A stretch of DNA of 64,000 bases from JADHOX01 sp038120515. Lineage in GTDB: Bacteria; Pseudomonadota; Alphaproteobacteria; Rickettsiales; JABIRX01. Shown here piece by piece: positions 1 through 9,559 of this stretch. The translations under genes and the position numbers were made by a program. Position 1 is the stretch's first letter. Each line of letters starts with the position of its first letter. A model generated the notes under the pieces. It was not told the origin of the DNA. It made no database searches and worked only from the letters and a program-made list of their open reading frames with translations. The stretch covers positions 37,264-101,263 of the forward strand of contig JAYOLW010000003.1 of NCBI GenBank assembly GCA_038120515.1. The letters are read 5' to 3'.

Positions 1-24
1 ACAGCAATTTTTATTTTTTTCATT

Positions 25-1200
25 TTATTCTTTTAATAATGATTTGATATTTTTAATAGCTTGCCTAATTCGATTAACATTCTCAACAAGCGAAATTCTT
101 ACATAACCTTCCCCCTCTTCTCCAAAACCAATACCTGGAGAAACTACAACATTAGCTTTCTCAAGCAACATTTTTGAAAAAGCCAAAGAACCTATATCTG
201 CAAATTTTTCAGGTATTTTTGCCCATACAAACATGGATGCATCAGGAGATTCCACTGGCCATCCAGCTTGATTAAAACCATTTACTAAAACATCGCGTCT
301 TTCCATATATTTAACTCTATTCTCGTCAATATAATTATCGCAATCACGAATAGCATAGGTTGCCGCTATCTGAATTGGTGTAAATATACCATAATCTAGA
401 TATGATTTTATTTTTGTCATTGCTGCTATTAATGTTTTGTTACCAGCAGCAAAACCAACTCTCCATCCTGCCATCGAATATGTTTTAGATAATGAAGTAA
501 ATTCAACAGCAACATCCTTTGCACCTTTTACCTCAAGTATTGAAGGTGGTTTATAATCAGTGAAATAAATCTCAGAATATGCCAGATCAGAAATTACATA
601 AATTTGATGGTATCTACATAAATCAACAATTGCCTCATAAAAACCAATATCTACAACCTCAGCAGTTGGATTACATGGATAATTAACAATTGTTGCAATC
701 GGTTTAACAGCAGCATTTTCAAGAAAATTCTGAAGATTCTTCAGATGATCATCCTCAGGAAGATTACGAAATGTTTTTACTTTTCCACCAGCTATTACTG
801 ATCCCCATACATGAATTGGATAAGCTGGTGAAGGAACAAGAAAATAATCATCAGGCCCAATAATTGCAAGTGACAGTGCAGAAATTCCTTCTTTCGAACC
901 AATTGTAACAATTATTTCTTCCTCTGGATCAATTTCAACATTAAAACGTCTTAAATAATATTCAGATTGAGCCATTCTAAGTCCTTTTATACCCCTTGAA
1001 GTTGAATATCCATGGACTTTATGCTTTATTGAAGTTTCGCTTAATTTATTAATCACATGCTCAGGAGGATTGCCATCAGGATTTCCCATACCAAGATCAA
1101 TAACATCTAAGCCAATGGCTCTTGCTCTGTGCCTTAATCTATTAATTTCAGCAAAAACATAACCAGGTAAATTTTCTAATCTATGAAATGTTGTTTGCAT
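25..1200 (-). CDS. alaC: Aminotransferase class I, AlaC / LL-DAP aminotransferase type
   Basis: A 391-residue PLP-dependent fold-type I aminotransferase, full length for the family. The N-terminus (RLENLPGYVFAEINRL, then DLGMGNPDGNPP) is typical of the alphaproteobacterial AlaC group, which makes alanine from pyruvate and is often annotated LL-diaminopimelate aminotransferase. The PLP lysine lies in SLSKTYSMAGWRVGF and the substrate-carboxylate arginine is probably in GYVRISLVEN near the C-terminus. Also seen are NYPCNPTAE and the DLAYSEIYF segment. It starts at ATG and ends close to the window edge. Two lipoprotein genes lie upstream on the same strand, the nearer 10 bp away, so co-transcription is possible. 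Family is secure; exact substrate is inferred. Confidence 0.88.
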   Translation of the reverse strand: MQTTFHRLENLPGYVFAEINRLRHRARAIGLDVIDLGMGNPDGNPPEHVINKLSETSIKHKVHGYSTSRGIKGLRMAQSEYYLRRFNVEIDPEEEIIVTIGSKEGISALSLAIIGPDDYFLVPSPAYPIHVWGSVIAGGKVKTFRNLPEDDHLKNLQNFLENAAVKPIATIVNYPCNPTAEVVDIGFYEAIVDLCRYHQIYVISDLAYSEIYFTDYKPPSILEVKGAKDVAVEFTSLSKTYSMAGWRVGFAAGNKTLIAAMTKIKSYLDYGIFTPIQIAATYAIRDCDNYIDENRVKYMERRDVLVNGFNQAGWPVESPDASMFVWAKIPEKFADIGSLAFSKMLLEKANVVVSPGIGFGEEGEGYVRISLVENVNRIRQAIKNIKSLLKE

Positions 1201-1210
1201 AATTTAAAAA

Positions 1211-2059
1211 TTAATATTTAGGAATATTTTCTAAACCAAAACCATTTGATATTGGATCATTTTGAATCATTTCATCCAAAAGATTTCCTTCTAAACTATC
1301 AACAAATTGCTGAGTTTTCTTAGAATTCTTGTTATCATACATTGATCTATATTGTTCAAAATTATTATTGGGTGAGAAACTATCTGATTCCATCAAACCA
1401 AATCTATCCCTATCTTTCTCACTAAATACATTAGTATCAATCACCTGATATTTGTTTGTATCAGTTAAACCTCTATACCTATCTGCCTGTTCAGACTTAT
1501 TAATATTACTAGAACTATTATAATTAGGTTTTGTAATATTTATATTATTAGAATAATTTGGGGCTGAAGACCCATTAGCCCCAGGGTTGTTCATAAATAT
1601 ATCATTCTTACCACCTACATAACCAGAATATGGGCTTTTCTGATTATTATTTTGAACTGGTTGAGTTGATTTATTTGTATTAGTATTAACAGGAACGCTA
1701 TTATTTGAATTTTTACCAGCTGAACCATAAGGAGCATAACCATATGGATTAGCATAAGGATTACTGTAAGGAGATTGTGGTTTTTGCTGAGATGAGTTAC
1801 TGTTGCCATATGGAGCACCAGATGGTGATTGAGGCTGGTTAGAAGGTAATTGCAAATCAGCTGGGATTCTAATATTAGCACCTAGACCTCCAGGATAACT
1901 ATTATTAGGATTTTGTGAATATGCCGGAATTGAAGGAAAGTCAGAGCCAGGCAATTGACCAGAACCATACATCATTTTTTCGTTTTCATAACTAAAATCA
2001 TAAGGTGGCGTATAACAGCTCGCCAATGAAAACAAACTCACTAATATAAATATTCTCAT
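1211..2059 (-). CDS. Asn/Ser/Pro-rich lipoprotein, unknown function
   Basis: A 282-residue lipoprotein. It has a short signal peptide (MRIFILVSLFSLASC) with lipobox LASC, so Cys15 would be acylated after cleavage. The mature protein is low complexity, dominated by Asn, Ser, Pro, Gly, Tyr and Gln, with PYGNSN, NPYANPYGYAPYG and similar runs, and no recognisable domain. It looks intrinsically disordered. The SPOR lipoprotein gene ends 1 bp upstream (2061), so the two are almost certainly one transcript, and both would sit in the cell envelope. No homologous family is recognised. Confidence 0.75.
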   Translation of the reverse strand: MRIFILVSLFSLASCYTPPYDFSYENEKMMYGSGQLPGSDFPSIPAYSQNPNNSYPGGLGANIRIPADLQLPSNQPQSPSGAPYGNSNSSQQKPQSPYSNPYANPYGYAPYGSAGKNSNNSVPVNTNTNKSTQPVQNNNQKSPYSGYVGGKNDIFMNNPGANGSSAPNYSNNINITKPNYNSSSNINKSEQADRYRGLTDTNKYQVIDTNVFSEKDRDRFGLMESDSFSPNNNFEQYRSMYDNKNSKKTQQFVDSLEGNLLDEMIQNDPISNGFGLENIPKY

Positions 2060-2060
2060 T

Positions 2061-2699
2061 TTATCTCTCTAAAACAATTATACTATCTTTGTAACCTGCC
2101 TTTGTTAATTCTTTTTGAAGTTCAACAGCCAATTCTTTAGTAGGGTTTGGGCCAAGTCTGACTCGGTACCATTTTTTACCATTGTCACTTTGACGCTCAT
2201 TAATAACAACATTGTTAAATTTTAAAAGCTTTGCAGTCATATTATAAGCTTCCTGATAACTTCTAAAAGCAGCAACTTGAACATACTGGCCATTTATAGA
2301 CTTATCTAGCAATTTATAATTGGTTGCCTTAATATTTTTAGGCATAAAACCTTGCTTGATATCAGAATTATCATTTAATTCTTTAGGCTGAACATCAATA
2401 TTTACTTTTAAATCATTATCACTGGCAATCTGCTTATATTCTTGAGAAAGTTTTTGAACATTTCCTGTATCAACCTCATCTATCAAAGCTACTTTTTCAG
2501 AATTATCTTGTTTAAATAACTCTTTAAAGAAACTTTTATTCTTTTGAGAATCCTTAACATATGCATCTTGAATCAAATAATTACTTCTAGTTTCTTTGCT
2601 TAAATATTCAGCGTTATAAAGAGGTATTCTGCGTTTAGAAACATCCTCATCTTGACACGCAAATAATGACAAAAATACTAGGGGTAATAAAATTCTCAT
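2061..2699 (-). CDS. SPOR-domain lipoprotein
   Basis: A lipoprotein with a C-terminal SPOR domain, the fold that binds denuded septal peptidoglycan. The open frame extends to 2723, but the ATG at 2697-2699 gives a clean lipoprotein signal (MRILLPLVFLSLFAC), so that start is chosen (212 aa). The SPOR domain covers roughly the last 75 residues: YVQVAAFRSYQEAYNMTAKL, then KKWYRVRLGPNPTKE and KAGYKDSIIV. The middle is a charged linker. No double-psi barrel is visible, so it is not a full RlpA. It is translationally close to the downstream Asn-rich lipoprotein. A role at the division site is inferred from SPOR alone. Confidence 0.8.
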   Translation of the reverse strand: MRILLPLVFLSLFACQDEDVSKRRIPLYNAEYLSKETRSNYLIQDAYVKDSQKNKSFFKELFKQDNSEKVALIDEVDTGNVQKLSQEYKQIASDNDLKVNIDVQPKELNDNSDIKQGFMPKNIKATNYKLLDKSINGQYVQVAAFRSYQEAYNMTAKLLKFNNVVINERQSDNGKKWYRVRLGPNPTKELAVELQKELTKAGYKDSIIVLER

Positions 2700-2825
2700 A
2701 TTAATAAAAAAAAACTTGAGCAAATATATTTTAAAATCTTATAAATTTTATGATTAGATTTGCAATAAATTAATAAATAATTAGTTAAGAAATTATTTTT
2801 TTCTAACACTTAATCAATAAATTTA

Positions 2826-4277
2826 ATGCTTGATATAGAAAAACTAAGTTTAGCAATCAACAATAAAAATATTTTAAAAGATATTTCATTATCACTTGCT
2901 AAAGGAGAAATTGCTGCAATTGTTGGCGAAAGTGGATCAGGAAAATCAATACTTGCAAAACAGATTCTTAAAATTAACGACATAAGCAATCTAACTTCTA
3001 AGGGTAAAATTTTATTAAATAATATAGATCTAAATAACTTAGATGAAAAAAAACTTAGAGAGATTAGAGGCAATAAAATCTCTATGATTTTTCAGGAGCC
3101 GATGACCTCATTAAACCCTGTTCATAATATAAAAAAGCAGATCAATGAAATTATATTTTTACATGAAAAATTAACTAAAAATCAATGTGAGAAAAAAATT
3201 AAGGAATTATTAAAAATCGTTGGTCTAGAATATTTAAATAACAGAGGCAAAATATATCCTCATCAACTTTCTGGTGGTGAAAGACAAAGGGTTATGATCG
3301 CTATGGCTATAGCATGCTCACCTCAATTAATTATTGCAGACGAACCAACCACATCACTTGATAATAAAAACTCAAATAATATCATTAAACTTCTTAAAGA
3401 TATTGCAAAAAACCAGCAAATATCTGTTATTTTCATTAGTCATGATATCAATTTAGTTAAAAAAATAGCTGACAAAATATTAGTAATGCACAATGGTAAA
3501 ATTATAGAATCAGGAAGTAAAAAAGCTATTTTTGAATCCCCAAAAACCCAATATACAAAAGATTTATTAGGAACAAATTTAACTAAACAAAACAGAAAAA
3601 TTTTGCCTAATTCAGAACTAATGGTTCAAATAAAAAATCTTAATTTAAGTTATTTTCATTATCAAGGTTTAAAGAAAATCGAGAATCAGGTACTAAAAGA
3701 TATCAACATTTCTATAAAAAAAGGGGAAACTGTTGGATTAATTGGTGAAAGCGGCAGTGGTAAAACCTCATTAGCGGAATCAATTTTAAAACTTCGAAAT
3801 GCCAGTGGTGAAATAATTATTGATGGAGTTAATCTTAACACTCTTAAAAAAGAGGAATTAAGATGTTTCAGAAAAAACATGCAAATCATTTTCCAAGATC
3901 CATTTGCTTCTTTAAATCCAAGACAAAGAATTATTGATATCCTTAAAGAAGTTACCAATGCTCATAAAATAACCAAAAGCACAGAAATAATAAAGAGATT
4001 ACTACCTGATGTTAATTTTAAAGAAGATATTCTAACAAGATTTCCTGATGAATTTTCAGGTGGAGAAAGACAAAGAATCGTTATACTTAGAGCTTTGTGC
4101 TTATTACCTAAATTTATAATTTTAGATGAACCTACAGCATCACTCGACGCTTCAACCCAGAAAACAGTTATTACTTTACTGAAAAAGCTACAGACAAAAT
4201 ATGATTTATCTTATTTGTTAATTACTCATGACAAATATGTGTTAGAATCAATGTCACATAGATATTATCATTTATAA
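2826..4277 (+). CDS. Double-NBD peptide ABC transporter ATPase, YejF-like
   Basis: 483 residues with two complete ABC ATPase domains in tandem, as in YejF and other fused DppD/DppF proteins of oligopeptide importers. Domain 1 has Walker A GESGSGKS (about 34-41), signature LSGGERQRV and Walker B LIIADEPTTSLD. Domain 2 has GESGSGKT, FSGGERQRI and FIILDEPTASLD. Both signature and both Walker B motifs are intact, so both sites should hydrolyse ATP. Partner permeases and binding protein (YejA/B/E type) are not in this window. The stop codon directly abuts the encoded CCA of the convergent tRNA-Glu gene. The peptide substrate is inferred from family only. Confidence 0.88.
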   Translation: MLDIEKLSLAINNKNILKDISLSLAKGEIAAIVGESGSGKSILAKQILKINDISNLTSKGKILLNNIDLNNLDEKKLREIRGNKISMIFQEPMTSLNPVHNIKKQINEIIFLHEKLTKNQCEKKIKELLKIVGLEYLNNRGKIYPHQLSGGERQRVMIAMAIACSPQLIIADEPTTSLDNKNSNNIIKLLKDIAKNQQISVIFISHDINLVKKIADKILVMHNGKIIESGSKKAIFESPKTQYTKDLLGTNLTKQNRKILPNSELMVQIKNLNLSYFHYQGLKKIENQVLKDINISIKKGETVGLIGESGSGKTSLAESILKLRNASGEIIIDGVNLNTLKKEELRCFRKNMQIIFQDPFASLNPRQRIIDILKEVTNAHKITKSTEIIKRLLPDVNFKEDILTRFPDEFSGGERQRIVILRALCLLPKFIILDEPTASLDASTQKTVITLLKKLQTKYDLSYLLITHDKYVLESMSHRYYHL

Positions 4278-4352
4278 TGGTGACCCCTACGGGATTCGAA
4301 CCCGTGTTGCAAGACTGAGAATCTTGAGTCCTAACCACTAGACGAAGGGGCC
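4278..4352 (-). tRNA. tRNA-Glu (anticodon CTC)
   Basis: A complete cloverleaf reads on the minus strand: acceptor GGCCCCT paired with AGGGGTC (one G-U), D arm GTCTAGTGGTTAGGAC, anticodon stem CAAGA/TCTTG enclosing loop TTCTCAG (anticodon CTC), T loop TTCGAAT, and genomically encoded CCA. CTC decodes GAG only; most bacteria rely on a TTC tRNA-Glu, which is not in this window. The 3' CCA touches the stop codon of the convergent ABC gene. Confidence 0.93.
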
Positions 4353-4399
4353 AAAAGAAAGAATTCACTTAAAATAAAAGCAAATATTTAATTTTCAAA

Positions 4400-5689
4400 C
4401 TAGTTTATTTCGCCAGTTATTACATTTGTGAAATTTTGAGTACTAAAGATCTCTTTACGTACAGCAAATATATCATCCAAAGTGATGGCTTCAATAAAAT
4501 TATTTCTATCTATCAGCATATTAGCAGGTAAATCAAATAACATAAGACCCATCAAAAAACCTGAAATTTTACTATTTGATGTAAAAGTTATATCATATTT
4601 GCCCATTAAGAATTTTTTTGCCACATCAAGATCTTCCTGAGTAAATTTATAAGCTTTAATTTCATCAAGCAAATTAAAGTAAACATTCTTCGCTTCATGA
4701 TATTTAGCTTTATCGGTAGCAAAATATAAAACCATATAACCAAAATTATTAAGGTAATTAACATATGAATAGCTTGAATATGTTAGCCCCTCATCTTCAC
4801 GAAGCTTTGTTGAAATCAATGAATTTCTAGCCGAACCACCTACTAAATGATTAAATAAATAAAATGCATAAAAATTTTCTGCATTTCTTGGAACTCCTTT
4901 TATAGCAGAATAAAAAACAATTTGGTCATAACCCGCAAAATATTCGATCGAATTCACAGGATTTTGTACAGAAGCAATTATATTTTGAGAATATATGTCT
5001 GAGCTAAAATCTGAAAAAATATTTTTAATAAGATCTTCTAACTCTGACTGCTTTATATCACCAACAACTGCAACCCTTAAACGGTTTTTATTTTTTAATG
5101 TTTGTATAAAATTTTTTATAGATTTTTGATTAATTTGAATATTTTCTTCATTTTTAATAAAACCATCTCTGTTGAATGGCGGTTCAAAAAATTTATTTTT
5201 AAGATTTTGATTACTAACAAAATTACTATTTAAATAACTATTAGATTTAGCGTAATCAATATATTGAATTGCTTTATTTATATCAGAATCTAAAAGTTCA
5301 AATTCATTAAAAAATTCATTTAAGAATTTGACAATCAAATCTTGATCAGATCTAGTAAAATTAAGTGATATGTAAAAATTTTCCATATCATTACTAAAAT
5401 TTATACTAATATTACGATTTGCAATTTCATTGGCAAAATATTCACGATCCTTTAAAAACAGAAAATTATTACATAAATAGCTGATTACTGAATTAATTCC
5501 AACAAGATCACTTTCTTGATAGGCAACCCCAACATTTTTAAAAGCAATATTGATAGATATTATCGGCAAGAAATTATCCTCTAGCGAGTAAACCTTAACA
5601 TTATCAAAAATTTGTTCTCTAGGTGTATTAAAATCAGCAAAAGCAATGTTTTTAAAGATAAAAAAAGCGAATAAGATTCTTATAAACAT
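4400..5689 (-). CDS. M16-family peptidase homologue lacking the zinc motif
   Basis: A 429-residue exported protein (signal peptide MFIRILFAFFIFKNIAFA) with the two-lobe M16B fold. The C-terminal lobe is easy to see: LFNHLVGGSARNSLISTKLREDEGLTYS, with the conserved R/Y-type segment. The N-terminal HxxEH zinc motif, expected where the sequence reads GINSVISYLCNN, is absent, so this is a non-catalytic homologue. In many alphaproteobacteria such a protein is encoded beside a catalytic M16 partner and the two form a heterodimer; no partner is seen here. It lies downstream of clpB with a gap of about 50 bp. Confidence 0.8.
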   Translation of the reverse strand: MFIRILFAFFIFKNIAFADFNTPREQIFDNVKVYSLEDNFLPIISINIAFKNVGVAYQESDLVGINSVISYLCNNFLFLKDREYFANEIANRNISINFSNDMENFYISLNFTRSDQDLIVKFLNEFFNEFELLDSDINKAIQYIDYAKSNSYLNSNFVSNQNLKNKFFEPPFNRDGFIKNEENIQINQKSIKNFIQTLKNKNRLRVAVVGDIKQSELEDLIKNIFSDFSSDIYSQNIIASVQNPVNSIEYFAGYDQIVFYSAIKGVPRNAENFYAFYLFNHLVGGSARNSLISTKLREDEGLTYSSYSYVNYLNNFGYMVLYFATDKAKYHEAKNVYFNLLDEIKAYKFTQEDLDVAKKFLMGKYDITFTSNSKISGFLMGLMLFDLPANMLIDRNNFIEAITLDDIFAVRKEIFSTQNFTNVITGEIN

Positions 5690-5739
5690 AATCCCTTTAC
5701 AAATAAAGCCGTTATATAGGCTTTATCTGTTAAGTAAAT

Positions 5740-8307
5740 TTATAAAATATGAATCTTGTCATCTTTAATTGAAATTTTAATTTCTGAATTTTCCTTGATC
5801 GAACCATCAAGTAATCCAACAGCTATTCTATTACCAACTTCTTTTTCAATTAACCTATCCAAAGGTCTTGCACCGTATTTTGAATCATAACCATTTATCG
5901 CAATATATTCCTTAGCCTTATCATCTATAGTCATACGAATTTTATGATTATCTAATTTACGCTGCATTGCTAAAAGCTTAAGATCAATAATCTTATCCAT
6001 ATGCTGATATCTAAGTTTATGAAATAAGATAATTTCATCAATTCTATTGATAAATTCTGGGCGAAAAAACGCTTTGACATCATCCATTATCTCATTTTCA
6101 ATATCTTTAATTGATTGCTCATTTGACAAAGCATTTAATTTTACAGAACCTAAATTCGATGTCATAATTATGAGAGTATTAGCAAAAATTACTTTTCTAC
6201 CATGACTGTCAGTTAAAATACCATCATCAAGGATTTGCAGCATTATATTAAAGACATCAGGATGAGCCTTTTCTACTTCATCAAAAAGAATCACTTGATA
6301 AGGTCTTCTCCTTACAGCTTCTGTAAGTGAGCCAGCATCTTCATAACCAACATAACCTGGAGGTGAACCAATTAATTTACTAACTGCATGCTTTTCCATA
6401 AATTCTGACATATCAAATCTAAGTAAAGCTGATTTATCATTAAATAACGTCTCAGCTAATACTTTAGACAATTCAGTTTTACCAACGCCTGTAGGACCAA
6501 TAAACAAGAAAGAACCTATAGGCTTATCAGGGTTGTTAAGACCAGCTTTAGAACGTTTTATAGCATTCGCAATAGCAATCACAGCATCATCTTGACCTAT
6601 TACTTTTTTACTTAACTCTTTATCAATATTAAGATATTTTTGTTTTTCAGCCGCAAGCATCTTTTCAACTGGAATTCCAGTCACTTTCGAAATCACAAAG
6701 GCAATATCAGATTCTGTTATTGATTCTTTAATTAAACTATCTTCATTTTTAACAGCATGATTTTTAACTTGCTCAATAAGATTAGGAATTATGCTATATG
6801 ATAGCTCCCCTGCTCTTGCAAGATCACCATCTCTTTTAGCTTTTTCTAATTCATAATTAGCTTTTTCCAACTGTTCTTTAAGTTCCTTTTCTTTAGCAAG
6901 CCTTAATTTTTCTGCCTCCCATTTTGAAACAAAAGCTGATAATTTATCATCTAAAACTTTAATCTCATTATCAATTTCAACAAGCCTTTGCTTTGAATTT
7001 TCATCATTTTCTTTTTTTAAAGTTTCAGCCTCAATACGCAGTTGAATTAACTTTCTTTCAAGTTCATCAATTTCAGTTGGCTTAGAATCAATTTCCATTC
7101 TAAGCTTACTTGCTGCCTCATCAACAAGATCAATTGCTTTATCAGGCAGAAAACGATCAGTAATATATCGCTTTGACAAAGTACAAGCTGCAATTATAGC
7201 ACTATCAGCTATTTTAATAGCATGATGCATTTCATATTTTTCCTTTAAACCCCTTAGAATAGTTACGCTATCTTCCAAAGTAGGCTCTGCAACATAAACC
7301 GACTGAAATCTTCTAGCTAGTGCAGGATCTTTTTCTATATGAAGTCTATACTCATCTAATGTAGTAGCTCCAACACAATGAAGCAGACCCCTAGCAAGAG
7401 CTGGCTTTAACAAATTCGAAGCATCCATACTACCTTCAGCCTTACCAGCACCAACTAAATTATGTAATTCATCAATAAACAAGATTACCTCGTGATCAGC
7501 ATGCTCTATTTCATTTATAACAGATTTTAACCGCTCCTCAAACTCACCTCGATATTTAGCTCCACCAACCAAAGCTCCAAGATCAAGCGCCATAATCTTT
7601 TGTTTTTTTAAAGATTCAGGCACATCTCCTGCAGCTATTCTTTGAGCTAACCCCTCAATAATTGCAGTTTTACCAACACCAGGCTCTCCTATTAAAACCG
7701 GATTATTTTTTGTTCGTCTTGATAAAACTTGAATTGTACGCCTAATTTCATCATCTCTTCCTATAACTGGATCAATTTTTCCAGCTGCAGCAAGCTCTGT
7801 TAAGTCCTTAGCATATTTTTTAAGTGAATCAAACTTATCTTCAGCCGATGCAGAATCAGCAGTCTTACCATTTCTAATTTCACTAATAACTTCTGATAAA
7901 ACCGGCAAAACTAAACCTGCTTTAGCTAATAATTTTGCTGTACCCAAATTATTATCAAACATACCAAGTAGGATTGCCTCAAGCGTAATAAACTCATCAC
8001 GCAAAGTTTTAATTATTTTTTTTACTGACTGATCTAAAATCGCCATATCCTGTGAAAAATATATATTAGGCGAGCCTGATGTTTTTACTGACGGAATTTT
8101 ATCTAAAACTTCAGATAATTCTTTGATCAAAACCTCTATGTTTCCACTAGCCGATACTATTAAATTAGCTGTGTAATTATCCGAATCTTCAAGCATTGAC
8201 TTAAGTAAATGCTCTGGAATAAATTGCTGATGACCTTTACTTAACGCTAAGCCTTGTGCATTAGCCATAACCTCCTTAGCTTTGTTACTATATTTCGAAA
8301 AATCCAT
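5740..8307 (-). CDS. clpB: ClpB disaggregase (AAA+ chaperone)
   Basis: The 855-residue ATP-dependent disaggregase that works with DnaK to rescue aggregated proteins in the cytoplasm. Order of parts: Clp N-domain (about 1-145), first AAA+ module with Walker A GEPGVGKT at 207-214 and ILFIDELHNLVG, the coiled-coil M-domain, second AAA+ module with GPTGVGKTELSK and ILFDEVEKAHPDV, then a small C-terminal domain (GARPLDRLIEKEV). The coiled-coil insertion separates it from ClpA/ClpC. ATG at 8307 follows a GGAG ribosome site 8 nt upstream. A heat-shock promoter-like sequence lies about 30-55 bp upstream. All catalytic motifs look intact. Confidence 0.97.
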   Translation of the reverse strand: MDFSKYSNKAKEVMANAQGLALSKGHQQFIPEHLLKSMLEDSDNYTANLIVSASGNIEVLIKELSEVLDKIPSVKTSGSPNIYFSQDMAILDQSVKKIIKTLRDEFITLEAILLGMFDNNLGTAKLLAKAGLVLPVLSEVISEIRNGKTADSASAEDKFDSLKKYAKDLTELAAAGKIDPVIGRDDEIRRTIQVLSRRTKNNPVLIGEPGVGKTAIIEGLAQRIAAGDVPESLKKQKIMALDLGALVGGAKYRGEFEERLKSVINEIEHADHEVILFIDELHNLVGAGKAEGSMDASNLLKPALARGLLHCVGATTLDEYRLHIEKDPALARRFQSVYVAEPTLEDSVTILRGLKEKYEMHHAIKIADSAIIAACTLSKRYITDRFLPDKAIDLVDEAASKLRMEIDSKPTEIDELERKLIQLRIEAETLKKENDENSKQRLVEIDNEIKVLDDKLSAFVSKWEAEKLRLAKEKELKEQLEKANYELEKAKRDGDLARAGELSYSIIPNLIEQVKNHAVKNEDSLIKESITESDIAFVISKVTGIPVEKMLAAEKQKYLNIDKELSKKVIGQDDAVIAIANAIKRSKAGLNNPDKPIGSFLFIGPTGVGKTELSKVLAETLFNDKSALLRFDMSEFMEKHAVSKLIGSPPGYVGYEDAGSLTEAVRRRPYQVILFDEVEKAHPDVFNIMLQILDDGILTDSHGRKVIFANTLIIMTSNLGSVKLNALSNEQSIKDIENEIMDDVKAFFRPEFINRIDEIILFHKLRYQHMDKIIDLKLLAMQRKLDNHKIRMTIDDKAKEYIAINGYDSKYGARPLDRLIEKEVGNRIAVGLLDGSIKENSEIKISIKDDKIHIL

Positions 8308-8333
8308 AAATAATACTCCATTTGTTAAAGAAA

Positions 8334-8362
8334 TATTTATGTGCTAAAATACAGTTTTCAAG
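8334..8362 (-). promoter_or_regulatory. Sigma-32-type promoter of clpB
   Basis: Minus strand reads CTTGAAA (8356-8362), 14 nt, then CATAAATA (8334-8341), about 25 bp before the clpB start. This agrees with the RpoH consensus (CTTGAAA -35, alphaproteobacterial CYTATNT-like -10). Assigned by match and by the known heat-shock control of clpB. Confidence 0.65.
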
Positions 8363-8379
8363 ATGATAAAAAAAATTTT

Positions 8380-9195
8380 TTAACTAATGCGTGAATTTTT
8401 AAAACTGATTAATTTTAGAGAAGTAAAAATAATCATTAAAAATACACCATAGAATAAAGCCTCAACAATCATTGGAGAATCACTATAACCAAAAAATATA
8501 TGAAGTATTTCACCAAATACACTTTTCTGACTCAACAATGATGACGTATCCCAAATAATATCTGAGCCAAATGAAAAATATCCAGCAGCAGCAAAAAACT
8601 TTCCAGCAACTGCAGCCATACCAGCAGCGATAAAAATAAGCAGATAACTAGTAATCTTAAAAATATATTTTGTATTTATTTTGACCATACCAAAATATAA
8701 CAAAGCACCGACAACAGCACCAGCCAAACTTCCAAGAATTGAACCAACAACAATTAACATAATAGTTTTGCCAGAAAGAATCATACCATAAGAAAATAAA
8801 ACAATTTCTGAACCTTCACGAAGTACAGCAAGCATAATAATCAACACAATAGTTTTTACAGGAAGTTTTCCTGCTACAACATCAAGCCCTTTTTGTTTAA
8901 TAGAATTAGCTATGGCCTTACCATGAGACGAAACCCAAACTGCTGTCCATCCGATTAATATACTAGCTGATAAGGCAATTATACCATTAAATAATTCTTG
9001 CCCAAGACCATTAGCAAAATTAGAAATACCTTCAATGAAAACTGCAATTAAAAATGAACCTAACACACCTAACAACAAACCTAAACCAATCCATTTAGAA
9101 CGATTTTCAAGACCTTTTGTGGCAACAAACATTAGGCTTATTATTAACGCAATTTCGAGAACCTCCCTAAATGTAATTATAAACGGCAAAAGCAT
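8380..9195 (-). CDS. efeU: FTR1-family iron permease EfeU
   Basis: A 271-residue polytopic inner-membrane protein of the FTR1/EfeU family. It carries the two REXXE-type iron motifs: FREVLEIAL at residues 9-17 and LREGSEIVLF near 125. About seven hydrophobic helices are visible, matching the family. It should import ferrous/ferric iron across the inner membrane. The gene starts 4 bp after the efeO stop, so the two form an operon under the Fur-box-like site at 9560-9578. The peroxidase subunit EfeB is not in the window, so this is a reduced EfeUO system. Confidence 0.9.
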   Translation of the reverse strand: MLLPFIITFREVLEIALIISLMFVATKGLENRSKWIGLGLLLGVLGSFLIAVFIEGISNFANGLGQELFNGIIALSASILIGWTAVWVSSHGKAIANSIKQKGLDVVAGKLPVKTIVLIIMLAVLREGSEIVLFSYGMILSGKTIMLIVVGSILGSLAGAVVGALLYFGMVKINTKYIFKITSYLLIFIAAGMAAVAGKFFAAAGYFSFGSDIIWDTSSLLSQKSVFGEILHIFFGYSDSPMIVEALFYGVFLMIIFTSLKLISFKNSRIS

Positions 9196-9199
9196 AACT

Positions 9200-9535
9200 T
9201 TAATTTACAATAATTTTACCTTTAGCTTCGTCTTCATTAAACTCGCCAAAATATTTATATTCACCGGCACTTAATTTACCAATAAAAACAACTGATTTTG
9301 TATTACCTTTTATTATTTTCTCTCTTTTTAAATCGTGACTTTCAAATTCTTCTGCAGTTGCATCTTGATTATCAATAATCAGCTTAAACTTCTCACCTGA
9401 AGTCACTGTTATAACAGGAGGATTAAAATTGTGATTTTTTAAAACTACAACATATTCTGTTAAATTTTCTTCTTCTCCACAAGATGTAACAAACAAAACA
9501 AAAGACACAGTTAAAACTGAAAAGAACTTTTTCAT
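9200..9535 (-). CDS. efeO: EfeO-type cupredoxin lipoprotein
   Basis: A lipoprotein with one cupredoxin-like domain, as in the short form of EfeO. The open frame begins at 9583, but the upstream part overlaps the Fur-box-like site; the ATG at 9533-9535 gives a normal lipoprotein signal (MKKFFSVLTVSFVLFVTSC, lipobox VTSC), so this start is used (111 aa). The domain reads YVVVLKNHNFNPPVITVTSG through LSAGEYKYFGEFNEDEAKGKIIV. It lacks the M75 imelysin domain of long EfeO. It would bind iron in the periplasm for EfeU, whose gene follows 4 bp downstream. Confidence 0.8.
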   Translation of the reverse strand: MKKFFSVLTVSFVLFVTSCGEEENLTEYVVVLKNHNFNPPVITVTSGEKFKLIIDNQDATAEEFESHDLKREKIIKGNTKSVVFIGKLSAGEYKYFGEFNEDEAKGKIIVN

Positions 9536-9559
9536 AAAACAAATACAAAAATTTTTATT

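Noticed and set aside
1615..1881. 88-residue open frame inside the Asn-rich lipoprotein
   Set aside because: Same-strand, other-frame shadow of a low-complexity gene; no ribosome site or family.
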